64,000 bases of DNA, from contig CM046347.1 in the NCBI GenBank assembly GCA_025403435.1, positions 26,920,597-26,984,596 on the forward strand. Reading direction: 5' to 3'. A program made the position numbers and the translations under genes. This document shows positions 1 through 12,230 of the stretch, piece after piece (position 1 is the stretch's first letter; the number at the start of each line of letters is the position of its first letter). The notes beneath the pieces were generated by a model. It was not told the DNA's origin and did no database searches. It saw nothing but the letters and a program-made list of their open reading frames with translations. Source of the DNA: Artocarpus heterophyllus (lineage: Eukaryota > Streptophyta > Magnoliopsida > Rosales > Moraceae).

Positions 1-1977
1 CTCCTTGAGAACCACCCTTAGAGACACCTCTATTTTCTCAATAACTTTATTTGATTTTCTTCACCTGCTCCTCAACTCTTCTTATCTTTTTCTTCTTTTT
101 CGTCTTTCCTTTTGTCTTCTTTTTCTCCTTCCTTGCTTCCACTCACATGAACATAGAATATGTGGGCCAAATATTGTTTCCTCTCTGTTTCCTTTATATA
201 AGCCCAACTTATCATTCTTTCCCCTATGATAGAGAACCTAACAGAGAAAAACAGAGATGGAGAAAAAAGAGCAAGAGAGAAAGATATAGAGAGAGAAAGA
301 AATATGAGAGAAAGAAAAGAGAAGCAATAGAGAGAATTCTATCCAACCTTTTAAGCAGTTTTGTAAGTATTTCCTTCACTGCATTACTTGAACAATAGTA
401 TGTTGTGAAAGCATGCTTTTAATTAATACTATGATTATTGTTATGAATATATTTTTGAGGAATTTTATACAGAGTATTTTGTGTGTATGTTGTAAACTTT
501 TGTGCTTATTATGAACCAAAATTTGGAGAAAAAGATGAGAAACCATGAATTGGAGTTTTGGAAAAATTTCCAAAACAAAAACAACAATAGTAGCCTAAAA
601 ATGGCATACTATAGCTGCGTCATTACTGTAACTTGCATAATGCCAACGATACAATGTCATTTCATTGTAGATTTCACTATTGTACTATAGCAGACGTCAT
701 TTACTATAGCAGTCCTAATTTACATACATATTTATAGTCAAATTGTTTATGAGGCACACTAATAAATAAATTGACATAATGATAATTTGAATGGTGACAT
801 TTTTAGGATGATTTCTAACTATAAGTGACATAAAGTTGTCGAGATATTTGAAGCATACGTGGTGATGGTGACAAACTAGAAGTTATCAGTAGATTATTTG
901 TCAAAGAGGTAGGGATTCTATTGCTCAACTTTTGTAAGGTTTTGTTTAATTAAAATTTGTTTTCTATTTTACAAGATAAACCATATATTATTTTCTTAAT
1001 ATTATTTTATGAATATCACTTAAGACATAACACTATAGACTTGTTCTGTAGTGTATAGTAAGGTCAAGTGATTTAACATGTTTTAATACAATTTTGAGAA
1101 ATATCGTTAGATAATACAGACTCTATACATATAGGTAAAGACATAAGAGGATGGTGAGATGTGAAGAGGGTAGCGGTTACATTCTTGGCACTATACGCTA
1201 AAAGGTAAATAGGAAGGAGACGTCGGCTCTCCCTTGGGTTGAAAGTTTCAGAATGCACTATACGGGAAACGTCTTAGTAAGGATTTGGGACTCGATGTTC
1301 CCTTATCGACAACTCATGGGTTGGTGTTTTGAGTTGTCAAGCATGACCTTCAGGGATTACGATGAGTAGAGAGATGAAATTCTAAGTTTCGTTGTGGATA
1401 CCGACAATTGTCATTTAAACATAAATAATATTATATAAAAAATGGTAAAGTTCATCTGTAGAGCATTAACTAGTTATGAACATAATGAAATTGTTTAACG
1501 TAACTAATATTATGTTGGAAATAAGGTAACCTAACCATGTAAGTGTTAACATGGTAAATAATAAAACCTAAAGGTGAATAATGGTTTTCCTATTGGGCAT
1601 ATCGATGCTTATTCCCTATTATTTTTACCTTCCAGGTGAAGTTTTGTGTAATCTATTCGACGAGGAGTATAAAACAACGCTGCTTGTGACATGTCAGAGT
1701 TTCTTTTAACTTTATATATATTTCGTTTGATCATGTAAGACTCTTAAATTATAGTGTTAATTGTGTTAAATTATCTAATAACTGGGAGCTATATAATGAT
1801 GATGATGGCTGCACTTTTAATATTTTGTGCTACACTAAACAATGGACATAAATTTTAAATATATTCTCGCTATGTTTTATTTTAAAGACCCCTGGGCATT
1901 ATTTTAATGATTTAAAATGATATGGTAAAATTTATTTATATTTATTAAATACTACTACCCCACTTAGGAGCATTTCA
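1..1977 (+). repeat. Long terminal repeat copy A (left end outside window)
   Basis: This stretch is related to the LTRs at 2601-4988 and 38096-40482. Shared blocks in the same order are a CT-rich leader (about 60-330), a segment beginning with 'gaggcacactaataaataa' near 750, a GC-richer conserved core near 1140-1330 and the right end near 1950-1977, where 'cccacttaggagcatttca' matches the 'cctacttagaggcgttaca' end of copy B. The beginning of the element lies outside the window, so a target duplication cannot be tested. A local block near 590-715 repeats an 'actatagcag' unit. No coding region is seen; short open frames here are chance. Confidence 0.7.
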
Positions 1978-2069
1978 TAAACATAATCTGAAAGTATATA
2001 TTTAATGAAATCAAAAACCCCAAGTTATATTTTTGAATAAACCTGAAACAGATGATATAAAAAGTAAGA

Positions 2070-2584
2070 ATTAATTACAAAAATTTTCCCTTAATTATAG
2101 CCCGTTTAACACTCTATTTCTTCAATTTCAAAATGTAATATTTGCCTAAACTTTAAAATGTAACATTTATTCCCCTCGATGATTTTGAGCATAAATGACA
2201 CAATACTTACATAAATAATAGGATTATTGAACAATTTAATGAATCATTAGATTGTTAGCTTACCGTAGTGCAGGCCCATGAAAGTGAAAGAAGAGATTTT
2301 TGTTTTAAAAAATACTTTAAGGTTTTTATTTTGTATTTTTAACATTTAGAATTTTTAAATGATTAACTTTTTAAATTCAAATTAGCTTTAGACATGATAG
2401 AATTATCAAAATACTCCTATATTATGTACTAAATTTTAATTATGTACCAAATTTTATCAAAAGTTCTAACAAAAGGAGTTTTTGAAAATATATTACAGTT
2501 CGAGCGGGATGCATGTTACACTTTAAAATTTAAGAGGTACAATGTTACAAGGGTCATTGTTGAGGAGGAATTTTTGTAACTAAT
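2070..2584. mobile_element. Foldback MITE (family shared with 47667-48185)
   Basis: The two ends are inverted copies: the left end reads 'attaattacaaaaatt' and the reverse complement of the right end reads 'attagttacaaaaatt'. The similarity continues inwards for over 100 bases ('aaactttaaaatgtaaca' on the left against the complement of 'tgttacactttaaaattt' on the right). A second element with the same arms is at 47667-48185. There is no coding capacity. It abuts the target duplication of the LTR at 2601. I found no convincing target duplication for this element itself. Confidence 0.6.
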
Positions 2585-2595
2585 CAAAAAGGTAA

Positions 2596-2600
2596 ATATC
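2596..2600 (+). repeat. Target-site duplication ATATC, left copy
   Basis: ATATC lies immediately left of the LTR start at 2601 and is repeated at 4989-4993 immediately after the LTR end. This is the 5-bp duplication made by retroviral-type integrases. Confidence 0.8.
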
Positions 2601-4988
2601 TATGATACCCATTATTTTTCTCACAGGTATAATTATAATTATATTAATTATTAATGTGCCAATCAAACATTTGTAAAAATTTTGTTTCATCTAAAATCTA
2701 TTTCATATTATCTACTCTACCTATTTTCAATTTTTTTAAAATTTGCCCATACCTATTCAGTATATTTATCAAAATGCCCTTAAAACTTTTGCCCAATTAC
2801 AAAAATGCCATTTGGTGTTATTATTCCCAAAAGTCTCCAGAGGAGACTTAATTACGCTAGCCGTAACCCCACCTGTCCCCTTTCTCATTTCTTCTTCTTC
2901 TTGATATTTTTCTTCTTCTCTCTTTCACGTTTCCCTTTTTCCTTTCTTCTCTTTATTTGCTTCAAATCAAAGATTAGCAAACCCAGCTTCTACAAATCAA
3001 GATAAAGATCTAATTTTTTTTCCTTGATCTTCCATAATCACAAAACAAGGATCAAGGTTCTTGCAAGCAGAATCACCATTTTCTTCAATCTTAAGGTTTG
3101 ATTTTTTAAACTAAAACTTTGATTTAAATTTGTGTTTAAGTATAAAAATTATAAGAAATGTGTTTTTGATGTTTATGGATAATTATATATTGTTTATACA
3201 TTGTTTTTATGCTTAGAAAGCGTTAGAAAACCAAGATTTTGAAGAAAAACTCAAAATTTGGATTTTTGGACTCTCTGTGGAAAATTTCCAGGTATATGTC
3301 AGTTTTCCTAGAAACTATGTGTTGTTTTCTATAGAAATTGCATGTCATTTTTCTCAAAAACTACAAGTCGTTTTCATAAAAACTACATGTCGTTTTTATT
3401 AAATAGAAAATATAATTAGAAACTTGCTCTCCTCGAGACTCAAATCTATAACCTCATAATACCTTAGAATGCCTACCACCATTTTACTGATTCTATTTCT
3501 TAGTCAATTCTCTTGCTATTTGATATATTATAGGTCGGATTGACATGACCCTAATACAAATCTTTATTCATATGTTTTATTCCAAAATATTTTAATCTAA
3601 TATTTTTTGTTTTAAATTATTTTTAGAACATTTTAGATTAGAATATGGGTCAATTTTTGTTGTCATTAAAATTACATTATCTGTTTAATTTTATAAGCAT
3701 ATTTTGAGCGTATTAATCTTTATAACACACTAATAAACATAGATGATATATTGGCATGATTATAGAGTAAGATTTAAGTTAAAGTACGGTTATTTTATAC
3801 GTCCTATGATAACAACATACTTGGAGCTTACGTGATGAGCTTGGTTTCGTGAGCTAAAAGTTATCAATAGCATATTTGCCAAAAGGTAGGGAATCTATTA
3901 CTCATCTTTTGTAAGGTTTTTATGGAATTAAAATTGTTTCTTTACATTGCAAGATATATATATATATATATATATATGTTGAATTGTTATTATATGAATA
4001 TCACTTATGAGACAATAGTATAAACCCGTCCTATAATGTACAACGAAGAATAAATTGATTTGATATGTATTGAATAAATTGAGAAATATGGTTAGGAAAT
4101 ATACTCTATATATAACAGTAGTGGTTATGAGAGGAATGGTAAGACGTGAAGAGGGCGGCGGTTATGTCCTTGAGCACGAATACCTTAAAAGGTAAAATAA
4201 GAAGGAGATGATGATGCTCCATTAGGTCAAAAGTCCTAGAACGCACTGTACAAGAATCGACTTGATGAGAATCCGAGGCTTGATGTCCCCTCACCGGACA
4301 CTCGTGGAATGATTGTAGAGTGGTCAAGCGTGCCCATTTGGGTTTTGTTGAGTTAAGCGATATGATACTCTATTGCACGGTGGATATAGATCAGCATTAT
4401 TAAATCCTGAACTAGTATATACACACACACACATATATATATATATGTATGTATGGAACTTGGTAAGAATAATTTTAGAGTATCTACCGAAAATAAACAT
4501 GATAATATTGATGAATAATATTGTGAATTAAGTAACCATGTAGGTATTAATGTGGTGATGATAAAAATCTAAAGGTAAATAATGGTTTTTCCTACTAAGT
4601 ATTTTGTCGCTCATTCCCTATATTTTTATCTTTTCAGGACTCACAAAGTGTGAGATGGTAACGAGAAACATTTTTGAGGAAGCTATGTAACTATACTCAG
4701 TTGGAATCTCTTCGTTTATTAACAATGTTCTTCATGATAATATAAGTATCATGTGTTACTATCCGTGACTATATTAGGATGTATTGAAGGGTTTGAATGA
4801 TGATGACAGTTTTATATTATTAAATTAAAGGTGCTATATTAAACTGTGGTTTATTTGTTGTTTATATTTTTATTTTGATTTGAGAGTTTTCATTTAAAAC
4901 CCAGGCAAATTTGTTTAAAGTTTTATTTTATTTTTTGATCTTTATTTAATTTATTAAAAACTGTTAACCCCTACTTAGAGGCGTTACA
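2601..4988 (+). mobile_element. Solo LTR, copy B
   Basis: The element is about 2.39 kb. It begins TATGATACCC (the equivalent of TGTGACACCC in copy D, read on the complement) and ends GGCGTTACA, the usual short inverted LTR ends with one G-to-A change at the left. It is bounded by ATATC at 2596-2600 and 4989-4993. A CT-rich leader-like stretch occupies about 2870-3100. A minisatellite-like block of four copies of an 'aaactacatgtcgtttt' unit lies at about 3295-3400, and a conserved core at 4130-4330. There is no gag or pol sequence, so this is what remains after recombination between two LTRs. An (AT)n run lies at 3955-3978. Confidence 0.85.
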
Positions 4989-4993
4989 ATATC
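4989..4993 (+). repeat. Target-site duplication ATATC, right copy
   Basis: Identical to 2596-2600; marks the right border of the solo LTR. Confidence 0.8.
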
Positions 4994-5410
4994 CCTTTTA
5001 CTTTTTATTCTTTTGCTTTTGAGAAAACTAGTTGAAAGTTGAAACCATCCCCACGTGTGAGACTTTTACAAGAAATATTTTAAGTGTTTGCTAAAATTTA
5101 ATTTTAGGGGTAATAAAAGGCATATGAGTGGTTATTAATTTATTGGTAGATGCGGTCTATTAATATGATAATCTTTTAAACATTAGCCTATCAAAACAAA
5201 ACAAATCATAAGTCGATATATAAAGGGAGATAAAAGTTAGGATTAGAGTTGGTATCCCTAGCATTACTTTAGCGGCTCACATAGCACAACGACCAATCAT
5301 CTCAACGACCCTTTGGGCTCTTGACTGCCCACTTAATTGACTCTGCAAAACTAACGACACGACAACATGTGATTTTAATTTTAAATTTGGAAATTGTAGT
5401 AAATAGCTAG
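4994..5410. other. Intergenic, nothing recognised
   Basis: AT-rich single-copy-looking DNA. No open frame, RNA gene or repeat end was recognised. Confidence 0.5.
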
Positions 5411-5588
5411 AGTGTTTGGGAGAGTGGTTTAAACCAATGGTTTGAACCATTTTGGTTCAAAACACTGTAACTATTGACAACTTTACATTTTAGTCGCTTT
5501 ATGCTTTTCACTATAGCTCTTGAGAGCTTTATATTATAGACAGTTCAAACCTATTGGTTCTCACCGTTGTGCCAAAACTCCGAACGCT
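5411..5588. mobile_element. Short MITE of the 'agagctttata' family
   Basis: The ends are approximately inverted ('gagtgtttgggag' and the complement of 'ccaaaactccgaacg'). Inside is the recurrent block 'ttgagagctttatattata', also seen at about 14505-14626, 22811-22975, 34690-34790, 35508-35668, 49140-49500 and 54488-54645. No coding capacity. Confidence 0.45.
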
Positions 5589-5597
5589 TTTAAAAGG

Positions 5598-6092
5598 ATA
5601 TTTATTTTTTTATACCCTCTATTTTAAGTTAATTCAAAATCTATACTTTCAGTTTTTAATTTTATCGGATGTATACCTTGAGATTAGATTTAATATACAA
5701 ATTTATACTTTATTTCAGTCAATAGTTGATTTTGACATTCAAAATGACCAAATATCCTTAAATAAAATAGAGAAAAATTAAAACTTTTAAAAAATAAAAA
5801 TAAAAATAAAAAATAGGAACATACAGAACACCTATTTTTAAGGATATTCTATACATTTTTGAAGTCTAAGACCTTAGTATTAAGTTTTTTAAATGTGTAA
5901 AGTTCTTTTATTTTTTCAAGTTAAGGATATTTTGGGTAATTTTTAGATCATTTTTAAATATTGATTTGAAAAAGGTATAAATTTGTGTATTAAATCTAAT
6001 TTGAAGGTATAAATTCGATGAGATCCAAAACCAAATGTATAATGTTTGAACAAACCTAAAATACATGGTATAAAAAGGTAAAAAAACCCTTT
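5598..6092. mobile_element. Foldback MITE with long terminal inverted repeats
   Basis: Both ends carry inverted copies of a block of about 150 bases. The left arm begins near 'tttttataccctctatttta' and includes 'agattagatttaatataca'. The right arm contains 'tgtattaaatctaatttga' and closes with 'catggtataaaaaggta'. Closely related elements lie at 16285-16765 and 59929-60390, and a half-copy at 29630-29797. There is no coding capacity; superfamily not determined. Confidence 0.65.
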
Positions 6093-6949
6093 AAAAAACT
6101 TATTGAAGTAAATAACAGATTTTGAAAAATAGGGTCAGTTACATAATCATACCCCTAGTTTTAACTATTTTTTAATTTGTCTCTCTATTTTTAAAAACTA
6201 TAAAGGTATCCTTTAAATTTAAAAAACTTGTTTCAATTTTATACCTATAAATAGAAAAAAATTGGGCAAGACAACATATTTTCCTTTAAATAGTTATAGA
6301 AAATATCTTATAGAATTAAAAACATTAAAACTCCTAAAATAAAACATCATATTTAAAAACATGATATTAAGTTTTATGACTTTTTGAATGTTAAAATATA
6401 TATTTTTTAAATTTTCTCAAAAAGAAAAATATATTTTAGAAATGATTTTAGTCTAGTTATTATCGAAAAAGTCAGTAACGGACTAACTTAAACAAGTTTT
6501 TCAAATTCAAAGTATATCTTTGTAATTTCTTAAAACATGAGTAAATTGAGAAATAATAAAACTAGCTGCTATGGTTATGTAATCAACTCTTTAAAAATAT
6601 TTGTATTAAATAACAAAAAATAAAAAATAATTAAATAGCAGATATGAGAAAAATTTTTATCGCTATATTTTCAGTTTACAGCTATTTATTATAAATGTTT
6701 TTAAAACTTACTATTTATTTTACCGTTATTTATTATAAAATTAAATATTTTTAAAATTTACTATTTATTTTAAAAATGTTTAAAAATCTGTTATTTTTTT
6801 ATTCGTTCATTTGTTACAAATTTTATAAACCTAAAAAAAATTAAAAGTTGAAAGGGCAAATTATAAACGTGAAACAAGTGCACGGCTAAACAATACACCT
6901 AGGCGGTTGCAGATAGATTTGTCATTTCCCGCGTCACCGAAGAAAGAGA
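6093..6949. other. AT-rich intergenic / upstream region of the PRD2-like pseudogene
   Basis: Very AT-rich, with homopolymer runs and weak internal repeats of 'tttattttaccgttatttat' type near 6690-6800. No TATA box could be assigned with confidence. No other feature seen. Confidence 0.5.
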
Positions 6950-9370
6950 ATGTCAGTTGGGAACGGCGCAGAACCAGCGAGCTCAGGTCCAGACGAACAA
7001 ACGGTGAAGCTCGCTTGAGTCATTTCTCTTCTGCAATCGAGATCCTCTACAAGAATCCTCCTTTTCCGAGCAATCCTTCCGATTCCGACGCTCTCCAATG
7101 GAAGCGAAAGGTCTATTCTTCTCTTTCACAACGCCGTCTCTTACACTTACTAACCCCTCTCTCTCTGTTTGGTTTGCGAGAAAATTCAAGAAAAATAAAT
7201 CGAACTTCGTTTCTTTCTTTGTTACATATTTGACTTTTTTTTTGTTGCGATTTTCAAATTTTGAAATGCTAGTCCAGATTTCAATTTCCTTCATAGTCTA
7301 TATGATTTTTATGATAGAGGAATTATTTCTCCGAATTTTCGGCGCAAACAGAGATCTAATCGAGTTTAATGGCGGAACTTTAGGCGAAGGAGCGAAAGCG
7401 AGAGTTTCTAAGGCTTAGAGAAGATCTCGCGCAAGCTGAAGGTCGCAAAGATTTTGTAATCTTGCTTTTACTCTCATTTTTAATTTATTTTTCTAGGTTT
7501 TCTGATTAGTTTTCGGCTTCAGACGTTTGTCAGTGTGATTTGTTCCCTCAAAGCGCTGTTTGCAAGTGCTATTTCTTCCATCATTTGGGGAAATTAAGCA
7601 CTAAGGCCGTAACAGATGGCTCTGATCATTGGTTCAACGACGTTTTGCGGCGGAGGTTTCTGAGACAAGGCTTGTTCATCATCATCATTATCATATCTAA
7701 TAACGGAATTGCTTTTAAAAATATGCTTTTGAATTTGTTCCTGTTTGTTTTTCAGTCAGATTCAAGGAACAAAAACGAAAATCAAGTGGCTCGGTGTGGC
7801 GGCAATGGCTTTTATCAGGTTTATAATTAGTACTATTTGACTTCATATTCATTCTTATTAAGCTTGCGTCGGGCATTTCAATATCTCTGCTTACTTTTTG
7901 GTTCAATCATTGAATTAAGTTTTTGGTAGACTAATAAGGTTTCTCGGCTTTCATTGCGGTAGCTAACAGATGTTATGCTTGACGTCTAACATGATAAGTT
8001 TTGTTGTTAAATTGATTTTTTTTTTAATTTTTTTAACTGTTAGGGTAATGCCTTTGAACGCAGACCTTAGCAATGAAGATGAACTGGAGCAGCTTAGGGC
8101 CTCTGTTGATTTTCTTGTGGAACTTTGTGATGCTCCTTCTCTGGTCAGATACCTAGACTTAACAACCCCCACCCCCTCCCTTTTTTTTAACTTGCTTTTC
8201 CTATCAGAAGGTTGGGGTTACTTTTGATAATGTCTCAGTACTATTGTTTTATACGCTTGAATTACAATTTACCCACACTTTTGTGTGTATATGTGTGTCA
8301 ATTCTCTGTATGATGAGGTATATTTTATTTCAAATAGTTTATAGCGGCCTTCACTGTAATTTCAGGTTGAGGTCGTAAACTTTGGGAATTGGTCGCACCA
8401 AGCTGTAGACTTCATTTTAGGTTGTCAAAGTGCTTCTTCTTCTTTTCTGTTGAGGAGAGCAGTGATTCTGATGGTGTTGGAGTTGTTCGTTTTATGTTCC
8501 TGGTTATTTAATCAGATATCATCTTCTCTCCTATTTTATTTTATTAAAGATTGAGTGAGGGGTCTTACAAATAAGATCAATATGTGGCGAATGAAGGCTC
8601 AAATTTTACCTTTAGCTTATTTGAATTTTCCTATTTCCTACTTTTTCCTCCCACTCCTCCACCCATCCTGTATCTCTCTAATTAGGTGGTTTCTATAATG
8701 TCCAAGAACGTGGACGTTGTAGAAGGAATTATCAGCAGCTTAATCACTCGATTAGTTAGAAGGATGTGTTCGTCCTTTCAGGAAAATGGTAAACCAAATT
8801 GATTATTTTACAATTCAGATAGGTGGCATGTCTTAGTTATTTTTTTTTTATTATTTTTCTTTATATGGATGACAGGATTCAGCTTATTGAGTTTCTGATA
8901 TCAGACTACCTATCAATATGGTCCAAGGATCAAGGCTTTGACAAAAGTATGTCTCGCAGTTCCAGTTACCGCTTGTAATTGATTATATTATACTCTTGAA
9001 TCATGATTTTCAAAAGCTCCTTTTTCAACCGCTTCCCTTTTGCACCAAGAACCGAATTGTAATACACCAGCGCTAAACATCTGGCAGACACCTAGCAACT
9101 TATAGAAACGTTCTTTCAATTACGTCCAAGTCACTAGGTGCATACTAGTGGGGAATGAGAAACCACACTTGTATTGCAGTGCTCTTTGAAGCATAGGCGA
9201 CTTCAATTTTTCATGCTCGGAAAGCATTAGAACTAATGGAAAGTAGGAATGGGCTTTATGTGCTATAATACATTGATCGACTTTCAGGTGAACTGGGTGA
9301 ACAAGTCAGCCAGAACTCATCACTCCAAAAATTAAAGCCAGAAATTCTTGATAAGCTGCTATGCTCACTG
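6950..9370 (+). pseudogene. Unprocessed pseudogene like PRD2 / MULTIPOLAR SPINDLE 1
   Basis: Nine exon-like blocks are recognisable at about 6950-7110, 7384-7441, 7523-7669, 7756-7818, 8044-8143, 8366-8420, 8686-8788, 8876-8946 and 9199-9370. They read pieces such as SAIEILYKNPPFPSNPSDSD, AKERKREFLRLREDL, FNDVLRRRFLRQ, EDELEQLRASVDFLVELCD, FGNWSHQAVDFIL, NVDVVEGIISSLITRL, IQLIEFLISDYLSIWS and LQKLKPEILDKLLCSL. I recognise this as the plant PRD2/MPS1 family, which acts in meiotic double-strand break formation and spindle organisation; the match is from memory. Lesions: a TGA after 22 codons (7016-7018) and a frameshift a few codons later, an apparent one-base gain in a T run near 8052, and a TAA at 9266-9268. 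Exon 3 is followed by GC rather than GT. Blocks expected between exons 7 and 8 were not found. Introns are kept, so this is a decayed duplicate, not a retrocopy. Confidence 0.65.
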
Positions 9371-11912
9371 GTCAGTGCTGACACCTTTTTTTTTTGTGCA
9401 TATATTCTCGTGAAATTTGAGTCAACTGCCTTATTGTTTTGAGTTCTTCTATTATAGGACATCCATGCGGGTTCTGTATGTTCATGAAAGCCAGATCACA
9501 TCAAATCATTGCAAGATGAAAAACTACGCAAATTTGAACATAACCCGACAAAGATCTAGATTATGGTTCAAGCAGCAATACCGGTAGGAGATTTTTTCCA
9601 CCAAGGAATTCTCATTATTCTTTCCCATATGTTGATTCAAAATTTACTTAAGAATTTGAGCAATTCAGCTAGCATAAACGTTTTAATGCTTAGAAAGAAA
9701 TTGCAATTTCAACATTGAGTTTGTATCAATCAATCTTTCATTCCATTCTTATTCTCATTCTATACTTGTTTGCATTACTCTTCTAATCCCATGCCCTCAA
9801 CCAAACACAACATGAGTTCGCTTTCAAATCTTTGAATCCAATCAAAGCATCGGAGAATTCACTGATCTCGATTTATCTTGCGACTCTTGCATTTGGCTAG
9901 CCAATAGAAATCATTGCAGGATAGGAATCTTGTATGAGCCATTATTATTCAGACATTAACTGGTAAATAACAGGTCTTCTTTCTATATCATCTTATTGTA
10001 TTTCATTGGCCTTGCTAAACCCAAAACCAAGAAAACAACAAAAATAGCCTACATGTTGCGGATTCTTATCGTATTGCAGAAGCCTCTTTTTTTCCTTCCC
10101 CTAGTAGTTTGTTTGAAAATTTAAACATAAAAATATTTTTTCAGTTAAAAAAAGTATTTTTTATATAACTTTTAAGGTCGTGATATTTGCATTTTATTTA
10201 CAACAAAAAAAAAAATGTGAAATATTGTCTCCTTTCCTTTGAAAATTTTGAAAATGAAGATCTTCTTGCTTGACAGCTTTGGCCATTTCGGTTTAGACTT
10301 GCTTTGATTTATTGCTCTGATAGGGGACGGTTTAAACTACTAATCATTCTCATTCATCAATTGTCACTATTCCCTAGCTTGTGGTCTTTACTTTCTTCTT
10401 CCTCTGCGAACTTTGTTCTTGTAGACCTAAATACGTTACCATACACTCAAGAAAGAAAAAATATGTCCTCATTTCCCAATAATGTTCAGTGGTCCAACAA
10501 TGATAGAACTATCATTCTATGAGAGTATTTGTTACTTGTTTGTTCAGTCGGTTACATACCGCAATTGTTTAGGCCCGTCTCATCAATTAACTTAGCTGTC
10601 TGTTTGGAAGGGCAATTGGAATTATGGTTTGAACTTTTTTTTTTTTTTGAAAGAAAATGCTATAGCAAAAATGGTTAGAACTATAAAAAAAGGATAGAAC
10701 TGTTTTTACTAAACAAAACTTTATAACACTATTAGTTTTGGCCAGTTATTATTATTATTATGAAAAATGCTAGTTTATTACTTCAATTTATTATGAATAT
10801 GAGTTGTCATATTTTCATTAGTAGGTGTTTAAAAGACTGTTACATTAATAGACAACAACTACAATATGTTAATGACAATTTGAGAGCTAGGATAATAGTT
10901 GGTATCTATAGCATTACTCTGCTATTATTATTGTTTGAAAATGTGAGTTGTCATTTCATAGCACATTGAATTCGTTTAAGTGTGCCCTGTCCAAAAATGG
11001 GTTAATATTCTTAAAACTTGGTTAGGAATAAGAATAATGATAATTACCGTAATAATAATAATAAGAATAATACTAATAAACAAAAAATATGTTTTAAGAA
11101 ATACATTACAACTTAACATTATTTTTATTTCGTGGGCTACATTACAAGGCTGACGAAAATGACAAACTCTAAACTTGACCCAACATTACTTGTCTAAACA
11201 TTATTAAACTCTTCTAGTATTATAAGGCCCATTTGTACAACGTACTAAGCTAATTCTTTAAATTTTAAGTGTAAAGAATCCTTCCATTTATGTTTGCCTC
11301 CTCAAAATTCAAATAAAATAAATCATTTAAATTTAAGTTTTTAAAGTTTTAATCTCCCTTTAAACTTTTTAGACTTGAATTAGTTTATTACGGTAAAATT
11401 CTATATTCTCTCTTTTATATTTGTGAAAAAAAAATTTTCATTTGATATCTGATTGACACAATTCTTGTTTGTTACGTTTCTAATAAAGAGAGAAATAAAT
11501 CAAGATCCATATTGCATATTTTTAATATCATTAACATTAAGATTTTGTTAGATTTGTTAATGAATCGAAAACTTTTTTTACTATTTATCCAAACATAAAT
11601 TTTAATTTGTTGCATACTCAGATTAACACTTTAAATGTATACTCAAACATGAATTCAAAAAGCAATTCAAATAATATAACTTAAAACAAAATAATTTAAA
11701 CGAACACGATTCGAATTCATTTAGCAAACGGATACTAAACTTTGCCCACCACAGCCACTCTCACTTTTCGACAGCATAATATTTTTATAGAAAAGTAGTG
11801 CTTTTTAGCCTGTGGGTGACCGAAACTTTACCTACAAATACAGGATTCCCCTTCTCCACAGGAAAAACGCAATACCCTTTGGGTGTTTGGCTTAGTAGAC
11901 ATATCTCCAAAG
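9371..11912. other. Intergenic region
   Basis: No convincing gene. The first part (to about 9600) may hold further decayed 3' sequence of the pseudogene, but no frame could be followed. A block at about 10600-10745 ('ctgtttggaagggcaattgg' then 'ggttagaactataaa') resembles the short MITE family seen elsewhere. Microsatellite-like ATT/AAT runs occur near 10747-10760 and 11040-11075. The last few hundred bases should contain the promoter of the small gene at 11913. Confidence 0.45.
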
Positions 11913-12230
11913 ATGAAACGTTTAGTATGTTTCTCCCTTGTTCTCTTGATTTTTTTGTCTCAATATCTTCCAAGTTCAGCTCATGAAGGTGTCTTGGACC
12001 CAAATCCCCGTTGTGGCAGACAATTGTTAGCCAAAATCATGGAACATAGTTCCTCACTTGAAGCTCCAAAGCTTCGGGTTTACATTAGAAAAAAATCAGG
12101 TCGTGCTGGTAGCGGTGGAAATGCAGCAAGAGGCCGCGGCAAAACATCGTCAGCCATTGGAAGTCGACCACTTTTTCCTCTTAATGTTTTTTTGTGTTTG
12201 TCCCTTTTCCTTGGTGTCTTCCTAATATAG
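11913..12230 (+). CDS. Small secreted, possibly GPI-anchored protein of unknown function
   Basis: A single uninterrupted frame of 105 residues. I chose ATG 11913 because it gives a textbook signal peptide directly after the start: positively charged MKR, then a leucine-rich core (residues about 4-17) and a likely cleavage after SSA (about residue 23). The mature part contains one cysteine in NPRCGRQ, a basic Gly/Arg-rich stretch (RKKSGRAGSGGNAARGRGK) and a hydrophobic C-terminal tail (residues about 87-105) that ends the protein. A signal peptide plus a terminal hydrophobic tail preceded by small residues (TSSAIG) fits a GPI-anchored peptide, but a type-I membrane protein is also possible. 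I do not recognise the family. Isolated gene. Possible polyadenylation motif AATAAA-like near 12395. Confidence 0.6.
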   Translation: MKRLVCFSLVLLIFLSQYLPSSAHEGVLDPNPRCGRQLLAKIMEHSSSLEAPKLRVYIRKKSGRAGSGGNAARGRGKTSSAIGSRPLFPLNVFLCLSLFLGVFLI

